51,373 bases of DNA from Deltaproteobacteria bacterium. GTDB lineage: Bacteria; Myxococcota_A; Polyangia; Haliangiales; Haliangiaceae. The DNA lies in contig JACCRC010000404.1 in assembly GCA_013813765.1 (NCBI GenBank), positions 1-51,373 on the forward strand, read 5' to 3'. The notes below the pieces were generated by a model. The model searched no databases. It was not told the origin of the DNA and saw only the letters and a list, made by a program, of their open reading frames with translations. The translations under genes and the position numbers were made by a program. Below are positions 24,014 to 32,589 of the stretch, piece by piece. Numbering within the stretch: the stretch's first letter is position 1; the number at the start of each line of letters is the position of its first letter.

Positions 24014-26257
24014 GTGGCGGTACTTGTTCGAGGCCAGGTCAAGGACCGGCCGTGGGGTCAGACCCTCGGCGCACTCGGCCTGCGCCAGCTGACCGGTCAG
24101 ATCACGCTCCACGCGGAGGACAAGGACTACGCGATCGCGTTCGACCTCGGCCGCGTGGTCGGAGGCTGGTCGCCGAACGCGCAGGACTCCGCGCCGCGCG
24201 TGGCGCTGACGAACCACCTGCTCGTGTCCTCACAGGTCGCCGCGATCGCGCGGCGGATCACGGCGCTCCCGGATCGCGACGAGGTGGATATCGTCGCCGA
24301 GATGGCACGCCTGTCGCCCGCGCAGGTCGAGCTGCTGCGCTCGAGGCTCGTCGCTCAGCGCGCGGCGCGCACGTTCTCCGTCGACGCGGCGGAGTTCATC
24401 GTCGACGACGAGATCACGATCCCGATCATTCCCGGTCCCGGCATCGACATCCGCTCGGTGGTGTACCTCGGTGCGCGCCTGAACCTCGCCGAGCAGCGGC
24501 TGGGCGGCGCACTGCGCGCGTTCGGCGCCTACTTCCAGCTCAAGCCCGAGGCCGCGGACACGCTCGATCGCTATGGGTTCGGTGACGCGGAGCGCACCGT
24601 GCTCGTCGAGCTCACCGCTGGCACCAGCCTCCACGAGCTCGAGGCCGCGCACCGCGAGCTCGATCCGCGCATGGTGCAGGCGATCGTCTACGCGCTGTTC
24701 TCGTGCGGGGCGTGCGAGATCAGCGACGCACCGGCGATGCCTCGCGCCGCCACGGTGCGGAAGGTCCAGACCGGCGCCGCCGCACCCGAGCCCGTCTCGT
24801 TCGGACCGTCGGTCGCGCGCACGGCGACGCAGGATCCGCAGCCCGCCGCCGATCCAGATACCTCGAGCCTCGAGCTCGGCGACAACCTCGGCGCTACCCC
24901 GTTCGCCGGGCTGCCGTCTGACATGGATCTTCCACCCGCGGTGGGGCGCGTACCGACGGAGAATCCATTTCCGATCCGCACGCCCACGCCGCCGGTCACG
25001 GGGCGCACGCCGGGTGGCGAGTTCCCGATGCGCACGCCGACGCCCGGCCGGGCCGGAAGCGAGTTCCCCATGCGCACGCCGACGCCGCCGATCAGCGGGC
25101 GCGCATCGACCGAAAATCCGTTCCCATTGAGATCGCCCACGCCGCCGATCAGCGGTCGCGCATCCACCGAGAATCCGTTCCCGTTGCGATCGCCCACGCC
25201 GCCGGTGGAGTCGCGCACCGCGAGCAGCAACGTTCGCGCGGTCAACGGTCCCGACGAGCAAGGCGTCCCGCGCAGTCGTTCCGGAACGGTGCCGCCCCGC
25301 ACGCAGGGCGTTCCGGATCCGAGCGATCCGCCGACCGTGCGCACGCCCGCACCGCGCCCGGGCGGAGCGCCCGCATCGCCGCGCGCCGGCACAGCGAATC
25401 CGGCACCGCGCGCACCCACGGCGAACCCGACGGTCGCACGCACGGCAACCGGCAATCCCGCGGTCGCGCGTACCGGGACCGGGCCCGCGATCGCGCGTAC
25501 CGGGACCGGGCCCGCGATCGCGCGGACCACGACGGCGCGCAAGACACAGGCGCTGATCGCGGCGCGCGCGATCCTGCTCGAGCAAGGCGCCGATCACTTC
25601 GGGCTGCTCGGTGTGACGTTCGATGCGCCGGTCGACACGGTGCGCACCGCGTACCTGAACCTCGTGAGGCAGCTGCATCCCGACAAGCTCGCGGAGCTCG
25701 CGATCGACGACTCGCAGGGAACCGCGCATCGCCTGTTCGCAGCGATGGGCAACGCGTTCGCGGTGCTCACCGATCCGGATCGGCGCGCCGCGTACATCGC
25801 ATCGCTCCAGAACGATGTACCGCAGCTGCCGCGCACGAAGACCAGCGACGAGGTCGCGACAACGCCCGCGCACGAGGCGTTCCGCCGTGGCGAGGCCGCG
25901 CTCCGCCGCGACGAGCCGCACGAGGCGATCGCTCACTTCCAGCGCGCGGTCGAGCTGACGCCCAACGATCTCGACTATCTCGCCATGCTGGGCTGGGCGC
26001 AGTTCTGCGCGTCTCGCGACAAGGAAAAGGCGGCGGTGGAGACGCGCAAGGCGCTCGATCGCGCCATCCAGCGCTCGCAGAAGCGGCACGTCGCACGGTT
26101 CCTCCTCGGCCGCGTCGAGCGCATGCTCGGTCGCGACAAGGAGGCACTGCGCCACTTCCAGATCGTGCTCGAGGATCAGCCATCGCACGCCGAGGCGCGC
26201 AGCGAGATCCGCGCGATCGAGGCGCGGCTCGCAAGCGGCGCGGGCAAGAAGCGATAG
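24014..26257 (+). CDS. PATAN (DUF4388)-J-domain-TPR scaffold protein
   Basis: 747 residues from GTG 24014, ten bases after a GGAG site. Residues about 1-115 match the PATAN/DUF4388 domain common in predatory and social deltaproteobacteria; a helical region runs to about 245. A Pro/Thr/Arg-rich disordered linker (about 290-510) has repeated RTPTPP and SGRASTENPFP units, with tandem repeats at the DNA level. A J domain follows (about 525-605) with an intact HPD (QLHPDKL), so unlike the earlier degenerate J protein it could stimulate an Hsp70. The C-terminus (about 620-740) is made of TPR repeats. It is probably a cytoplasmic adaptor linking a chaperone to signalling partners. No operon partner. 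Confidence 0.82.
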   Translation: MAVLVRGQVKDRPWGQTLGALGLRQLTGQITLHAEDKDYAIAFDLGRVVGGWSPNAQDSAPRVALTNHLLVSSQVAAIARRITALPDRDEVDIVAEMARLSPAQVELLRSRLVAQRAARTFSVDAAEFIVDDEITIPIIPGPGIDIRSVVYLGARLNLAEQRLGGALRAFGAYFQLKPEAADTLDRYGFGDAERTVLVELTAGTSLHELEAAHRELDPRMVQAIVYALFSCGACEISDAPAMPRAATVRKVQTGAAAPEPVSFGPSVARTATQDPQPAADPDTSSLELGDNLGATPFAGLPSDMDLPPAVGRVPTENPFPIRTPTPPVTGRTPGGEFPMRTPTPGRAGSEFPMRTPTPPISGRASTENPFPLRSPTPPISGRASTENPFPLRSPTPPVESRTASSNVRAVNGPDEQGVPRSRSGTVPPRTQGVPDPSDPPTVRTPAPRPGGAPASPRAGTANPAPRAPTANPTVARTATGNPAVARTGTGPAIARTGTGPAIARTTTARKTQALIAARAILLEQGADHFGLLGVTFDAPVDTVRTAYLNLVRQLHPDKLAELAIDDSQGTAHRLFAAMGNAFAVLTDPDRRAAYIASLQNDVPQLPRTKTSDEVATTPAHEAFRRGEAALRRDEPHEAIAHFQRAVELTPNDLDYLAMLGWAQFCASRDKEKAAVETRKALDRAIQRSQKRHVARFLLGRVERMLGRDKEALRHFQIVLEDQPSHAEARSEIRAIEARLASGAGKKR
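25082..25195 (+). repeat. Tandem 57-base coding repeat in the PATAN-J-TPR gene
   Basis: Two adjacent, nearly identical 57-base copies (25082-25138 and 25139-25195), each encoding 19 residues beginning TPPISGRASTENPFP. Differences are a few synonymous or conservative changes. The unit length keeps the frame. Partial, more degraded copies extend back to about 24950. Confidence 0.8.
25466..25519 (+). repeat. Perfect tandem 27-base repeat in the PATAN-J-TPR gene
   Basis: Two perfect 27-base copies (25466-25492 and 25493-25519) encoding ARTGTGPAI units just before the J domain; more diverged forms flank them. A perfect copy suggests recent slippage, and copy number may vary between strains. Confidence 0.8.
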
Positions 26258-26277
26258 TTCCCCGTCGGTGGTGATGA

Positions 26278-27108
26278 CTAGCGCTTGATCCGTGCCCACA
26301 GCAGCGCGCCTGCAAACGCCGCGCTGTGAATCAGGATGATCGTCGCCGCCGTCGGCGTCTTCAGGTGGAAGCTGGCGAACAGGCCGATCACCGAGCCGAG
26401 TGTGCCTATCACGAGCGCCAGCAAGGTCGCGCGCGGGAGCGTCGAGCCGAGGAGCCGCGCGGTCGCCGCTGGGATCACGACGAAGCTCGAGACCAGCACG
26501 ACCCCCACGGTCTTGACCGCGACGACCACGACCACCGCGGTCTCGACGAGCAGCACGTACTCGAGCACCGCCACCGGCACGCCGGAGATCGCGGCGAGCT
26601 CGGGATCGAAGATCGTGTAGGCGAGCCGCGACCACAGCAAGGCGGTTAGCACGAGCGTGACGATCGAGACGATCACGACGACCTTGAGCACCGACGGCGT
26701 CACGAACAACATGTTTCCGAACAGCAGGCTCTCGACGCCGACCTGACGGTCGCTCGCGGTGCGCAGCCCGAGGAACAGTACGCCGAGGGCGAAGGAGAAC
26801 GAGAAGAACACGCCGGTCGCGACATCGCCGCGCAGCTGCGTCCGTCGCAGCACGAAGCCGATGCCGAGCGCGATGCAGGCGGTGAACGGGATTGCGATCC
26901 ACACCGCGTTCTCGACCGAGGCGCCCATGAACAGCCCGATCGCGATGCCGCCGAACGCCGCGTGCGCGAGGCCATCACCGAGAAACGCGAGGCCGCGCTG
27001 CACGATGAACACGCCGATCACGGCGCAGACCGCCGAGACGGCGATGCCCGCGATCAGCGCGCGCTGCATGAACTCGTAGCCGATGGGATCGAAGAACCAG
27101 CTCATCAC
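26278..27108 (-). CDS. znuB: Zinc ABC transporter permease
   Basis: 276 residues, with about eight hydrophobic helices throughout and no soluble domain, matching the ABC-3 family of metal permeases (FLGDGLAHAAFGGIA near 45-59 is the conserved family segment). It forms the membrane channel of the import system with the ATPase and binding protein encoded upstream. It starts at ATG 27108, four bases into the end of the ATPase gene (ATGA), so translation is coupled. It ends 20 bases from the convergent PATAN gene. Confidence 0.9.
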   Translation of the reverse strand: MMSWFFDPIGYEFMQRALIAGIAVSAVCAVIGVFIVQRGLAFLGDGLAHAAFGGIAIGLFMGASVENAVWIAIPFTACIALGIGFVLRRTQLRGDVATGVFFSFSFALGVLFLGLRTASDRQVGVESLLFGNMLFVTPSVLKVVVIVSIVTLVLTALLWSRLAYTIFDPELAAISGVPVAVLEYVLLVETAVVVVVAVKTVGVVLVSSFVVIPAATARLLGSTLPRATLLALVIGTLGSVIGLFASFHLKTPTAATIILIHSAAFAGALLWARIKR

Positions 27109-27944
27109 TCGTCATCCGGTGCGTGCGCGTGGTGGTCGCGCGCCTGGAATGCGAGCGCGGTCAGCGACGACTGTCCGAGCAGCTCGTCGGGCAACCCCCA
27201 GCACAGCAGCTTGCCGGCCTCGATGTAGACGATGCGCTCGGCGGTCTGCGCGACCGCGGCGAGGTTGTGCGTCACGAGGATCGCGGCAAGCTCCTCGGAG
27301 CGCGAGATGCTGGTCATGAGCTCGAGCAGCTCGCCGCGGCCCTTCGCGTCGACGCCGGCGGTCGGTTCGTCGAGCACGATCAGCGACGGATCGTTGATCA
27401 GCGCACGCGCGAGGAACACGCGTTGTGTCTCGCCACCCGAGAGCCCGGCGAGCGGCTTGTCCAGCAAGCGCTCTCCGCCGATCCGCTTCAACGCCGCCCG
27501 CGCCCGCTCGCGCTCCGCCTCGCGGATCCGCACCGGCCACGTGCCGCGGAGGGCGGCCACGATCAGATCGACCGCACGCGCAGGGAAGTCGCGATCGAAT
27601 CCCTTGCGCTGCGGCACGTACCCGATCTTGTGGTCCCCCGCGATGACGGCCTCGCCGCCGATCGAGATCCTTCCGGCCGAGATCGGCAACAGACCCAGGA
27701 TCGCCTTCAGGAGGGTGCTCTTCCCTGCCCCGTTGGGCCCGCACAGGCAGACGAACTCGCCCTTCGGGATCCAGAAGCTGATGTCGCTGACGATCTTCTT
27801 GCCCTTGATCGTGACTGCCACCGACTCGACGTCGAGCACGTGGGGCAGGCTCGCATCGGGCCGCGTCTGACTGAGCGAGGTGGCACTCTGCCGGCGCTCC
27901 ACCGAGACCTGGCCCGGAGGCAGCGACGCGTGCGGGTCGCTCAC
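27105..27944 (-). CDS. znuC: Zinc ABC transporter ATP-binding protein
   Basis: 279 residues from GTG 27944, overlapping the stop of the binding-protein gene (GTGA). Walker A GPNGAGKST, Q-loop YVPQRKGFDRDFP, signature LSGGETQRV, Walker B LIVLDEPTAGVD and the H-loop VTHN are all present, so it is a complete ABC ATPase. It has a short Arg/Ser-rich N-terminal extension (about 30 residues) before the ATPase domain; that part is not typical and a later start cannot be excluded. It energises zinc import with the permease overlapping its 3' end. Confidence 0.9.
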   Translation of the reverse strand: MSDPHASLPPGQVSVERRQSATSLSQTRPDASLPHVLDVESVAVTIKGKKIVSDISFWIPKGEFVCLCGPNGAGKSTLLKAILGLLPISAGRISIGGEAVIAGDHKIGYVPQRKGFDRDFPARAVDLIVAALRGTWPVRIREAERERARAALKRIGGERLLDKPLAGLSGGETQRVFLARALINDPSLIVLDEPTAGVDAKGRGELLELMTSISRSEELAAILVTHNLAAVAQTAERIVYIEAGKLLCWGLPDELLGQSSLTALAFQARDHHAHAPDDE

Positions 27945-28921
27945 TTGAGGACGGCCTCCAGCTGGTCGGTGTTCCAGGTGAGCAGCGCCTCGTAGCTCTC
28001 GCGGCCCGTGACGCCGCCGATCGGATCGAGCTCGCCGAGTGGGATCTTCGCTTCTCTCGCGATCACCTCGCCGGGCGCCCTGTCGAGCTGCGGCTCGCTG
28101 AACAACGCGCTTGCCTTGTTCTTCTTGATCGCCTCGATCACCTCGGCGATGTACGCGGCCGTGGGCTCCTTGCCCGCGATCGGCTCGACTACCGCGCCGA
28201 TCCGGACGCCGTAGCGCCTCGCGTAGTACGCCAGCGCGCCGTGAAACGTGACGACCGTGTGCTTCGTCCACGCCTTGCTGCGCGTCATGATCTTCACGTC
28301 GAGGTCCTTCAGCGACGCGGTCAGCGTGGCGGCGTTCTTCGCGTAGATGTCCTTGCTCTCGGGATCCATCGCGGTGAGCTCTGCGGCGATCGCCTGCGTG
28401 ATCAGGATCATCCGGTCGGGATCGAGCCACACGTGCGGATCCGGCGCGCCGACCTCTCCTTCGTGCTCGTGTTCGTGCGCGTGGTCGTGCCCCTCGTGGT
28501 GCGCGCCCGACTCCTCCTGCTCGATCGGCTTCGTGTCGATCGGGACCGTCTTCACCTTCTCGCCGATCCGCAGCACCTTCGGATCTCCTGCGCTCTTCAT
28601 CACGTTCTCCGCCCAGCCGTCCATGTCGAGGCCCACGGCGACGCCGAGCTTCGCGCCGTCGAGCTTCGCGATCTCCTGCGGCGTCGGGTCATACCCGTGC
28701 TCCGACTTCCCCGGAGGGAGGATCAGATGGACTTCGGCGCGGTCGCCCGCGATCCGGCGAGTGACGTCGTAGAGCGGGAAGATCGACACCGCGACCTTGA
28801 GCTTCGCGGTGGTAGGCGTCGGACCGCCGCTGCCGCTGCCGGTCCCCGCTTCCTTCTTGCTGCCGCAACTCGCCACCAGGACGAGTCCCACGAGGACACC
28901 CAGGACCGCGGAACGGATCAT
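27941..28921 (-). CDS. znuA: Zinc-binding lipoprotein of an ABC importer
   Basis: 326 residues from ATG 28921, with a signal peptide and lipobox (LVASC, Cys19). It is a cluster A-I metal-binding protein: VAVSIFPLYDVTRRIAGD at the N-terminus, a conserved His in the GKSEHGYDPTP segment, FHGAL and SEPQLD. A His/Glu-rich loop (about 145-160, HHEGHDHAHEHEHE) strongly favours zinc over manganese. It captures Zn2+ in the periplasm for the znuC/znuB pair that follows in one operon. No clear Zur operator was found upstream. Confidence 0.92.
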   Translation of the reverse strand: MIRSAVLGVLVGLVLVASCGSKKEAGTGSGSGGPTPTTAKLKVAVSIFPLYDVTRRIAGDRAEVHLILPPGKSEHGYDPTPQEIAKLDGAKLGVAVGLDMDGWAENVMKSAGDPKVLRIGEKVKTVPIDTKPIEQEESGAHHEGHDHAHEHEHEGEVGAPDPHVWLDPDRMILITQAIAAELTAMDPESKDIYAKNAATLTASLKDLDVKIMTRSKAWTKHTVVTFHGALAYYARRYGVRIGAVVEPIAGKEPTAAYIAEVIEAIKKNKASALFSEPQLDRAPGEVIAREAKIPLGELDPIGGVTGRESYEALLTWNTDQLEAVLK

Positions 28922-29020
28922 CGCGAGGACATTATCATCGCGGCAGAGATCACAGGGTCCGCGGGTTTGCGCTTTACCTCCGAGCGACCTCGTGTAGGTT
29001 CGCCCGAGTTCACGCCCGCA

Positions 29021-29623
29021 ATGTTCCCGGCGCTCGTGCGGTTCCAGGCCTCGACCAGCGGTGACGGCGCCCCGCGCATCGCGGTGCTCGGTCCCACCGG
29101 CAAGTTCTCCGAGCTGCTCGGCGCGTCGGCCGGTCAGCGCCAGGTCGCGAAGACCTCCGGCAAGTTCTACGCGGTGCTGTTCGACCTCAGCGGCGAGGCC
29201 GGCACGCACACGATCCGCCTCGGCAGCAACCCGCTCACAGTCGCGACCGACACCGAGCCCGGCAACAACACCTCCAACGGCGCGATCGCGTGTGCACTGC
29301 CCTGCTTCGTCGAGCTCGCGCAGCTCACCACGGAGACCGACGTCGACTGGCTGAAGTTTACGACGGGCGCGATGGACAACGGCAAGAAGGTCCGCGTGCG
29401 GACGCTGCCCGGCGATGACCAGACGGACACGATCGTGGAGGCCTTTGGCGCGAACGGCACCACCTCGCTCGCCGGCCCGAGCTCCGACGGCGGCTACCAC
29501 GAGAACTTCCTGTTCCCGACGGCGGTGTCGGCGAGCACGCCGTACACGGTGAAGATCGCCGCCTCGCCCGAGTGGTCCGACGATACGCAGACCCGCTACG
29601 ACGCGCTGATCTACCTGGAGTAA
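29021..29623 (+). CDS. Beta-sandwich protein resembling pre-peptidase C-terminal domains
   Basis: 200 residues from ATG 29021. It looks like two successive beta-rich domains: about 1-65 (FPALVRFQAST, YAVLFDLSG, THTIRLGSN) and about 95-200 (VDWLKFTTG, VRVRTLPGDDQTDTIVEAFG, YTVKIAASPE), the second resembling pre-peptidase C-terminal (PPC) domains. Two Cys residues (ACALPCF) lie between them. There is no signal peptide, which is odd for such domains. The frame stays open upstream, so a longer protein starting at TTG 28967 is possible, though no secretion signal lies there either. It may be a truncated piece of a secreted protein. The KAP-like ATPase follows after ten bases. Confidence 0.55.
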   Translation: MFPALVRFQASTSGDGAPRIAVLGPTGKFSELLGASAGQRQVAKTSGKFYAVLFDLSGEAGTHTIRLGSNPLTVATDTEPGNNTSNGAIACALPCFVELAQLTTETDVDWLKFTTGAMDNGKKVRVRTLPGDDQTDTIVEAFGANGTTSLAGPSSDGGYHENFLFPTAVSASTPYTVKIAASPEWSDDTQTRYDALIYLE

Positions 29624-29633
29624 GCTCGCGGCG

Positions 29634-30773
29634 ATGCGCGGCGCTATCGATCCGAACGTCGAGCTCTTGCCTGACGTTCCGATCTCGGGGCCCGAGGAGG
29701 ACCTCTTCGATCGCGTACCGGTTGCTCGCCGGGTCGGCGAGCTCGCGATCGCGGGCCCCGTCAGCGCGCCTCGCCTCGTCGCCCTCACCGGCGACGGTGG
29801 CGCGGGCAAGTCGTCGGTGCTGCGGATGGTCACCTCGCATCTGGGCTCTCAGGCCGGCCTCGCGCTCATCGCGTTCGATGCGAACAGCAGCCCGACCGCC
29901 GCGGCGGTGACGAGCACCCTGGCCGCAGAGCTCGGGCGGTTGTTCGAGGCGCTCGGCGTGGTGGAAGCCACCGACAAGGTGCGCAATACGCTGTCCAGCT
30001 ACGGCGGCATCGTGTCGAGCATTGCGAAGCTCGCGGGTGTGAGGGTCGACGTCGCCGGCGCCCTCGAGCGGTCGGCGGAGTCGCTGCGCCAGGAGATCGC
30101 GCAGAACCTGGAACAGATGGGCAAGCGGCTCGTGATCGTGATCGATCACCTCGATCGGCTGCCCGCAGCGGAGCTCGGCGGCGTTCTGACGGCGCTGAGG
30201 ATGTATGCCGCAATTCCGTACTCGTCGATCGTGATCGCGATCGATCGCCGGATGACCGCGATCCGCGACGCGAAGGCACCAGGCGCGGATCCGACCGCGT
30301 TCGAGCGACTCGTGCAGGTCGAGCTCGCGCTACCGGCGGCGGATCGCGTGCTACTCGCGCGGGTGATCGGCGGTGCCCTCTCGCGGATCGGCTCGCGTAC
30401 GGGTCAAGACCTCGACGTCGCGCTGCCGCTGTTCGATCCCGACGGTGGGCTCGGCCTCGCTCTGATCGAGACGCCGCGCGATGCGAAGCGCGCCGCGAAC
30501 GCGCTGTCGGCGGCAATGCCGCTCGCGAAGAGGACCGCGGACCTGCATGCGCTCGCGCTCGAGATCGTGCTGCGCACGCTGGTGCCCGAGATCGATGCGA
30601 GCCGGCTCGCCGCACGTGAGGTCATCACCGACAAGGAGGCACTGTTCGAGGAGCTCGCGGCGGGAATCACGGTGCAGCGTCGCGCGCACGCCGCACGTGC
30701 GGCGTTGCGTGCGCTGGTCCTCGATCCCTACCGCAGCGCTTCTTCCAGCTCGTCCATGGCGTCGCCGCAATAG
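29634..30773 (+). CDS. KAP-family-like P-loop NTPase
   Basis: 379 residues. Walker A GDGGAGKSS (about 53-61) and Walker B LVIVIDHLDR (about 166-175) sit in a domain that fits the KAP group of the STAND/AAA+ relatives: VPVARRVGELA before the P-loop, then an Arg-rich segment after VIAIDRR, and a C-terminal helical region with ETPRDAKRAANAL (KAP proteins share a PRxxKRxxN motif). KAP members usually carry two membrane helices inserted in the ATPase domain; none is visible here, so this is a soluble version. Some KAP ATPases act in phage defence, but no effector is adjacent, so that is only a possibility. The 3' end overlaps the convergent WS/DGAT gene by 46 bases; the Ser-rich tail lies in that overlap. 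Confidence 0.75.
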   Translation: MRGAIDPNVELLPDVPISGPEEDLFDRVPVARRVGELAIAGPVSAPRLVALTGDGGAGKSSVLRMVTSHLGSQAGLALIAFDANSSPTAAAVTSTLAAELGRLFEALGVVEATDKVRNTLSSYGGIVSSIAKLAGVRVDVAGALERSAESLRQEIAQNLEQMGKRLVIVIDHLDRLPAAELGGVLTALRMYAAIPYSSIVIAIDRRMTAIRDAKAPGADPTAFERLVQVELALPAADRVLLARVIGGALSRIGSRTGQDLDVALPLFDPDGGLGLALIETPRDAKRAANALSAAMPLAKRTADLHALALEIVLRTLVPEIDASRLAAREVITDKEALFEELAAGITVQRRAHAARAALRALVLDPYRSASSSSSMASPQ

Positions 30774-32140
30774 ACCGCCAGTCGCTGGAGGTGGGGGACG
30801 GTGTCGCGGCAGCCCGTGAAGCCGAAGCAAACACTCCCCGCGTAGCTGTTGCACGTGATGTTCAGCGCCTGCCCGTGGACCGGAATCGACATCGGGTACG
30901 CCGCTTCGAGCCGCGCACCTCGGAAGTACCGCGCCTCGTCCGGACCGGGAACATTCGAGATGACGACATTGAACGTGGGACGCACGTGACCCGCGGTCGA
31001 CGGGATCATCTGCACCATCGAGGGTGCGGTGAGCAGCGCGCTGTAGGAGAGGATCGCGGCCTTCGACATCCCCTGCAGCTGCTGCTTCGCGTGCGTCGTC
31101 GACGCGACGATCGTCTGGATCCGCTTCGCCGGATCCGCGACGTCGGTCGCGAGTGACGCGAGGATCGCTCCGACCGCATTGCCGCCGCCCTCGTCGTCCT
31201 TCGTGCGGACGGCAACGGGCAGCATCGCGACGAGCGGCGCCGACGGCAACGCATTCATCTCGATCAGATACTTCCGCAGGCTGCCCGCGGACAGCGCGAG
31301 GATCACGTCGTTGAGCGTGCCGCCGACGGTCTTCGCGACCGCCTTGAGCCGCGTCGTCGCGAGCTTCTGGGTCGCGAACCGCCGGCTCTTGCTGATCTTC
31401 GCGTTGAGGATGCAGCGCGGCGCCTCGAGCGGCGACACGAGCTCGTGATCGCCAGCGCGCTTCGAGCGCACCACGTTCATCAGCGCCTTCGCGACGCTCT
31501 TCGCACCGCCGTACTGCGCGCGCACCGCGGCGAGCAGCTCCGGAAACAGGACGCCCTCGGGCTCGCCCTTCTCGCGATCCTTCTCCTTCGGTTTCTCCTC
31601 GCGCGGCGGGCGCGCTCGCGGGGGCACCGAGAAGAACAGCGGGTGCGTCTTGTCGGCCGGATCCGACGACAGCGCGTTCGACAGGATGCGCATCGCGGAG
31701 AACCCGTCGACGAGCGCGTGGTGGACCTTCACGTACAGCGCGAACCGACCGCCCTCGAGACCCTCGATCAGGTGCGCCTCCCACGGTGGACGGTGAAAGT
31801 CGACCTGGTAGCCGTGCAGGCGCGACACCAGGATGCCGAGCTCGCGTTCGTCGCCGGGCCTCGGCAGCGCCGAGCGCCGCACGTGGTACTCGCGGTCGAT
31901 CTCGGGCTCTTCGACCCACGACTGCAGCGGGTTGCGGAGGAAGTCGGGTGACTTGAGCCGCAGGTTCCACGGCGAGTGCACCGCCGCCTCGCGGATCTCC
32001 TCCATGAGATCGCGCAGGTGATCGGGCGCGGTGCCCGGTGCCGGAGTGAACGGCAGCATCCCGGCGACGTGGAACATCGTCTCCCGCGATTCGCCGTAAA
32101 GGAACATCGCGTCGCTGGGCGACAGCCGCTTCCCGCTCAC
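30728..32140 (-). CDS. WS/DGAT-family acyltransferase
   Basis: 470 residues, matching the bifunctional wax-ester synthase/diacylglycerol acyltransferase family in length and layout. The catalytic HHxxxDG motif is HHALVDG at 140-146. Other family landmarks are the N-terminal LSPSDAMFLYGE, the NDVILALSAGSLR helix (about 280) and NVVISNVPGP (about 390). It would make storage wax esters or triacylglycerol at the membrane from acyl-CoA. It begins at ATG 32140, divergent to the YchJ-like gene with only 20 bases between the two start codons, so their promoters must overlap each other's 5' ends. Confidence 0.9.
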   Translation of the reverse strand: MSGKRLSPSDAMFLYGESRETMFHVAGMLPFTPAPGTAPDHLRDLMEEIREAAVHSPWNLRLKSPDFLRNPLQSWVEEPEIDREYHVRRSALPRPGDERELGILVSRLHGYQVDFHRPPWEAHLIEGLEGGRFALYVKVHHALVDGFSAMRILSNALSSDPADKTHPLFFSVPPRARPPREEKPKEKDREKGEPEGVLFPELLAAVRAQYGGAKSVAKALMNVVRSKRAGDHELVSPLEAPRCILNAKISKSRRFATQKLATTRLKAVAKTVGGTLNDVILALSAGSLRKYLIEMNALPSAPLVAMLPVAVRTKDDEGGGNAVGAILASLATDVADPAKRIQTIVASTTHAKQQLQGMSKAAILSYSALLTAPSMVQMIPSTAGHVRPTFNVVISNVPGPDEARYFRGARLEAAYPMSIPVHGQALNITCNSYAGSVCFGFTGCRDTVPHLQRLAVYCGDAMDELEEALR

Positions 32141-32160
32141 CGGCTGATCTTACCCCCAGG

Positions 32161-32589
32161 GTGATCGCGGGGTACAGTGATGCCTTGGCCGACAAGCTCT
32201 GCCCCTGCGGATCCGGGGAGCGCGACGCTTCCTGCTGTCGCGTGTTCCACGCGGGCGCGCCCGCGCCGACAGCTCTCGCGCTCATGCGATCCCGTTACAC
32301 CGCGTACGTGCGCGGCGAGCTCGAGTACCTGATCGCGACGCACGACGAATCGACCCGGCACACGGTGGACGTACGCGCGGTCTCCTACTGGGCGAAGCAG
32401 ACGCTGTGGCTCGGCCTCGAGATCGTATCGACGAAGGCGGGCACGGAGACGGATGACACCGGCATCGTCGAGTTCATCGCGCGCGGCACGAACGCGGGGC
32501 GGCCGTTCGCCCAGGCGGAGCGCTCGCGGTTCCGCAAGGTCGACGGCCGCTGGTACTACATCGACGGCGTCGTCGCGCGCGCAGGCTAG
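32161..32589 (+). CDS. YchJ-family (UPF0225) SEC-C motif protein
   Basis: 142 residues from GTG 32161. The N-terminus has the SEC-C metal-binding motif, CPCGSGERDASCC (about 14-26), followed by the YchJ central domain: MRSRYTAYVRGELEYL, YWAKQTLWLGLEI and FRKVDGRWYYIDG. SEC-C motifs bind zinc and mediate protein contacts, as in SecA; the cellular role of YchJ is not established. It lacks the second SEC-C motif sometimes found at the C-terminus. Its stop overlaps the convergent membrane-protein gene by four bases. Confidence 0.87.
   Translation: MIAGYSDALADKLCPCGSGERDASCCRVFHAGAPAPTALALMRSRYTAYVRGELEYLIATHDESTRHTVDVRAVSYWAKQTLWLGLEIVSTKAGTETDDTGIVEFIARGTNAGRPFAQAERSRFRKVDGRWYYIDGVVARAG

Noticed and set aside
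24230-26902. An 890-codon open frame on the minus strand opposite the PATAN-J-TPR gene
   Set aside because: Composition is Arg/Asp-rich and it reads antisense to HPD and TPR motifs; no ribosome site or family.
28922-29020. A Zur operator in front of znuA
   Set aside because: Only a short AT-rich patch (ATTATCAT) without dyad symmetry was found.
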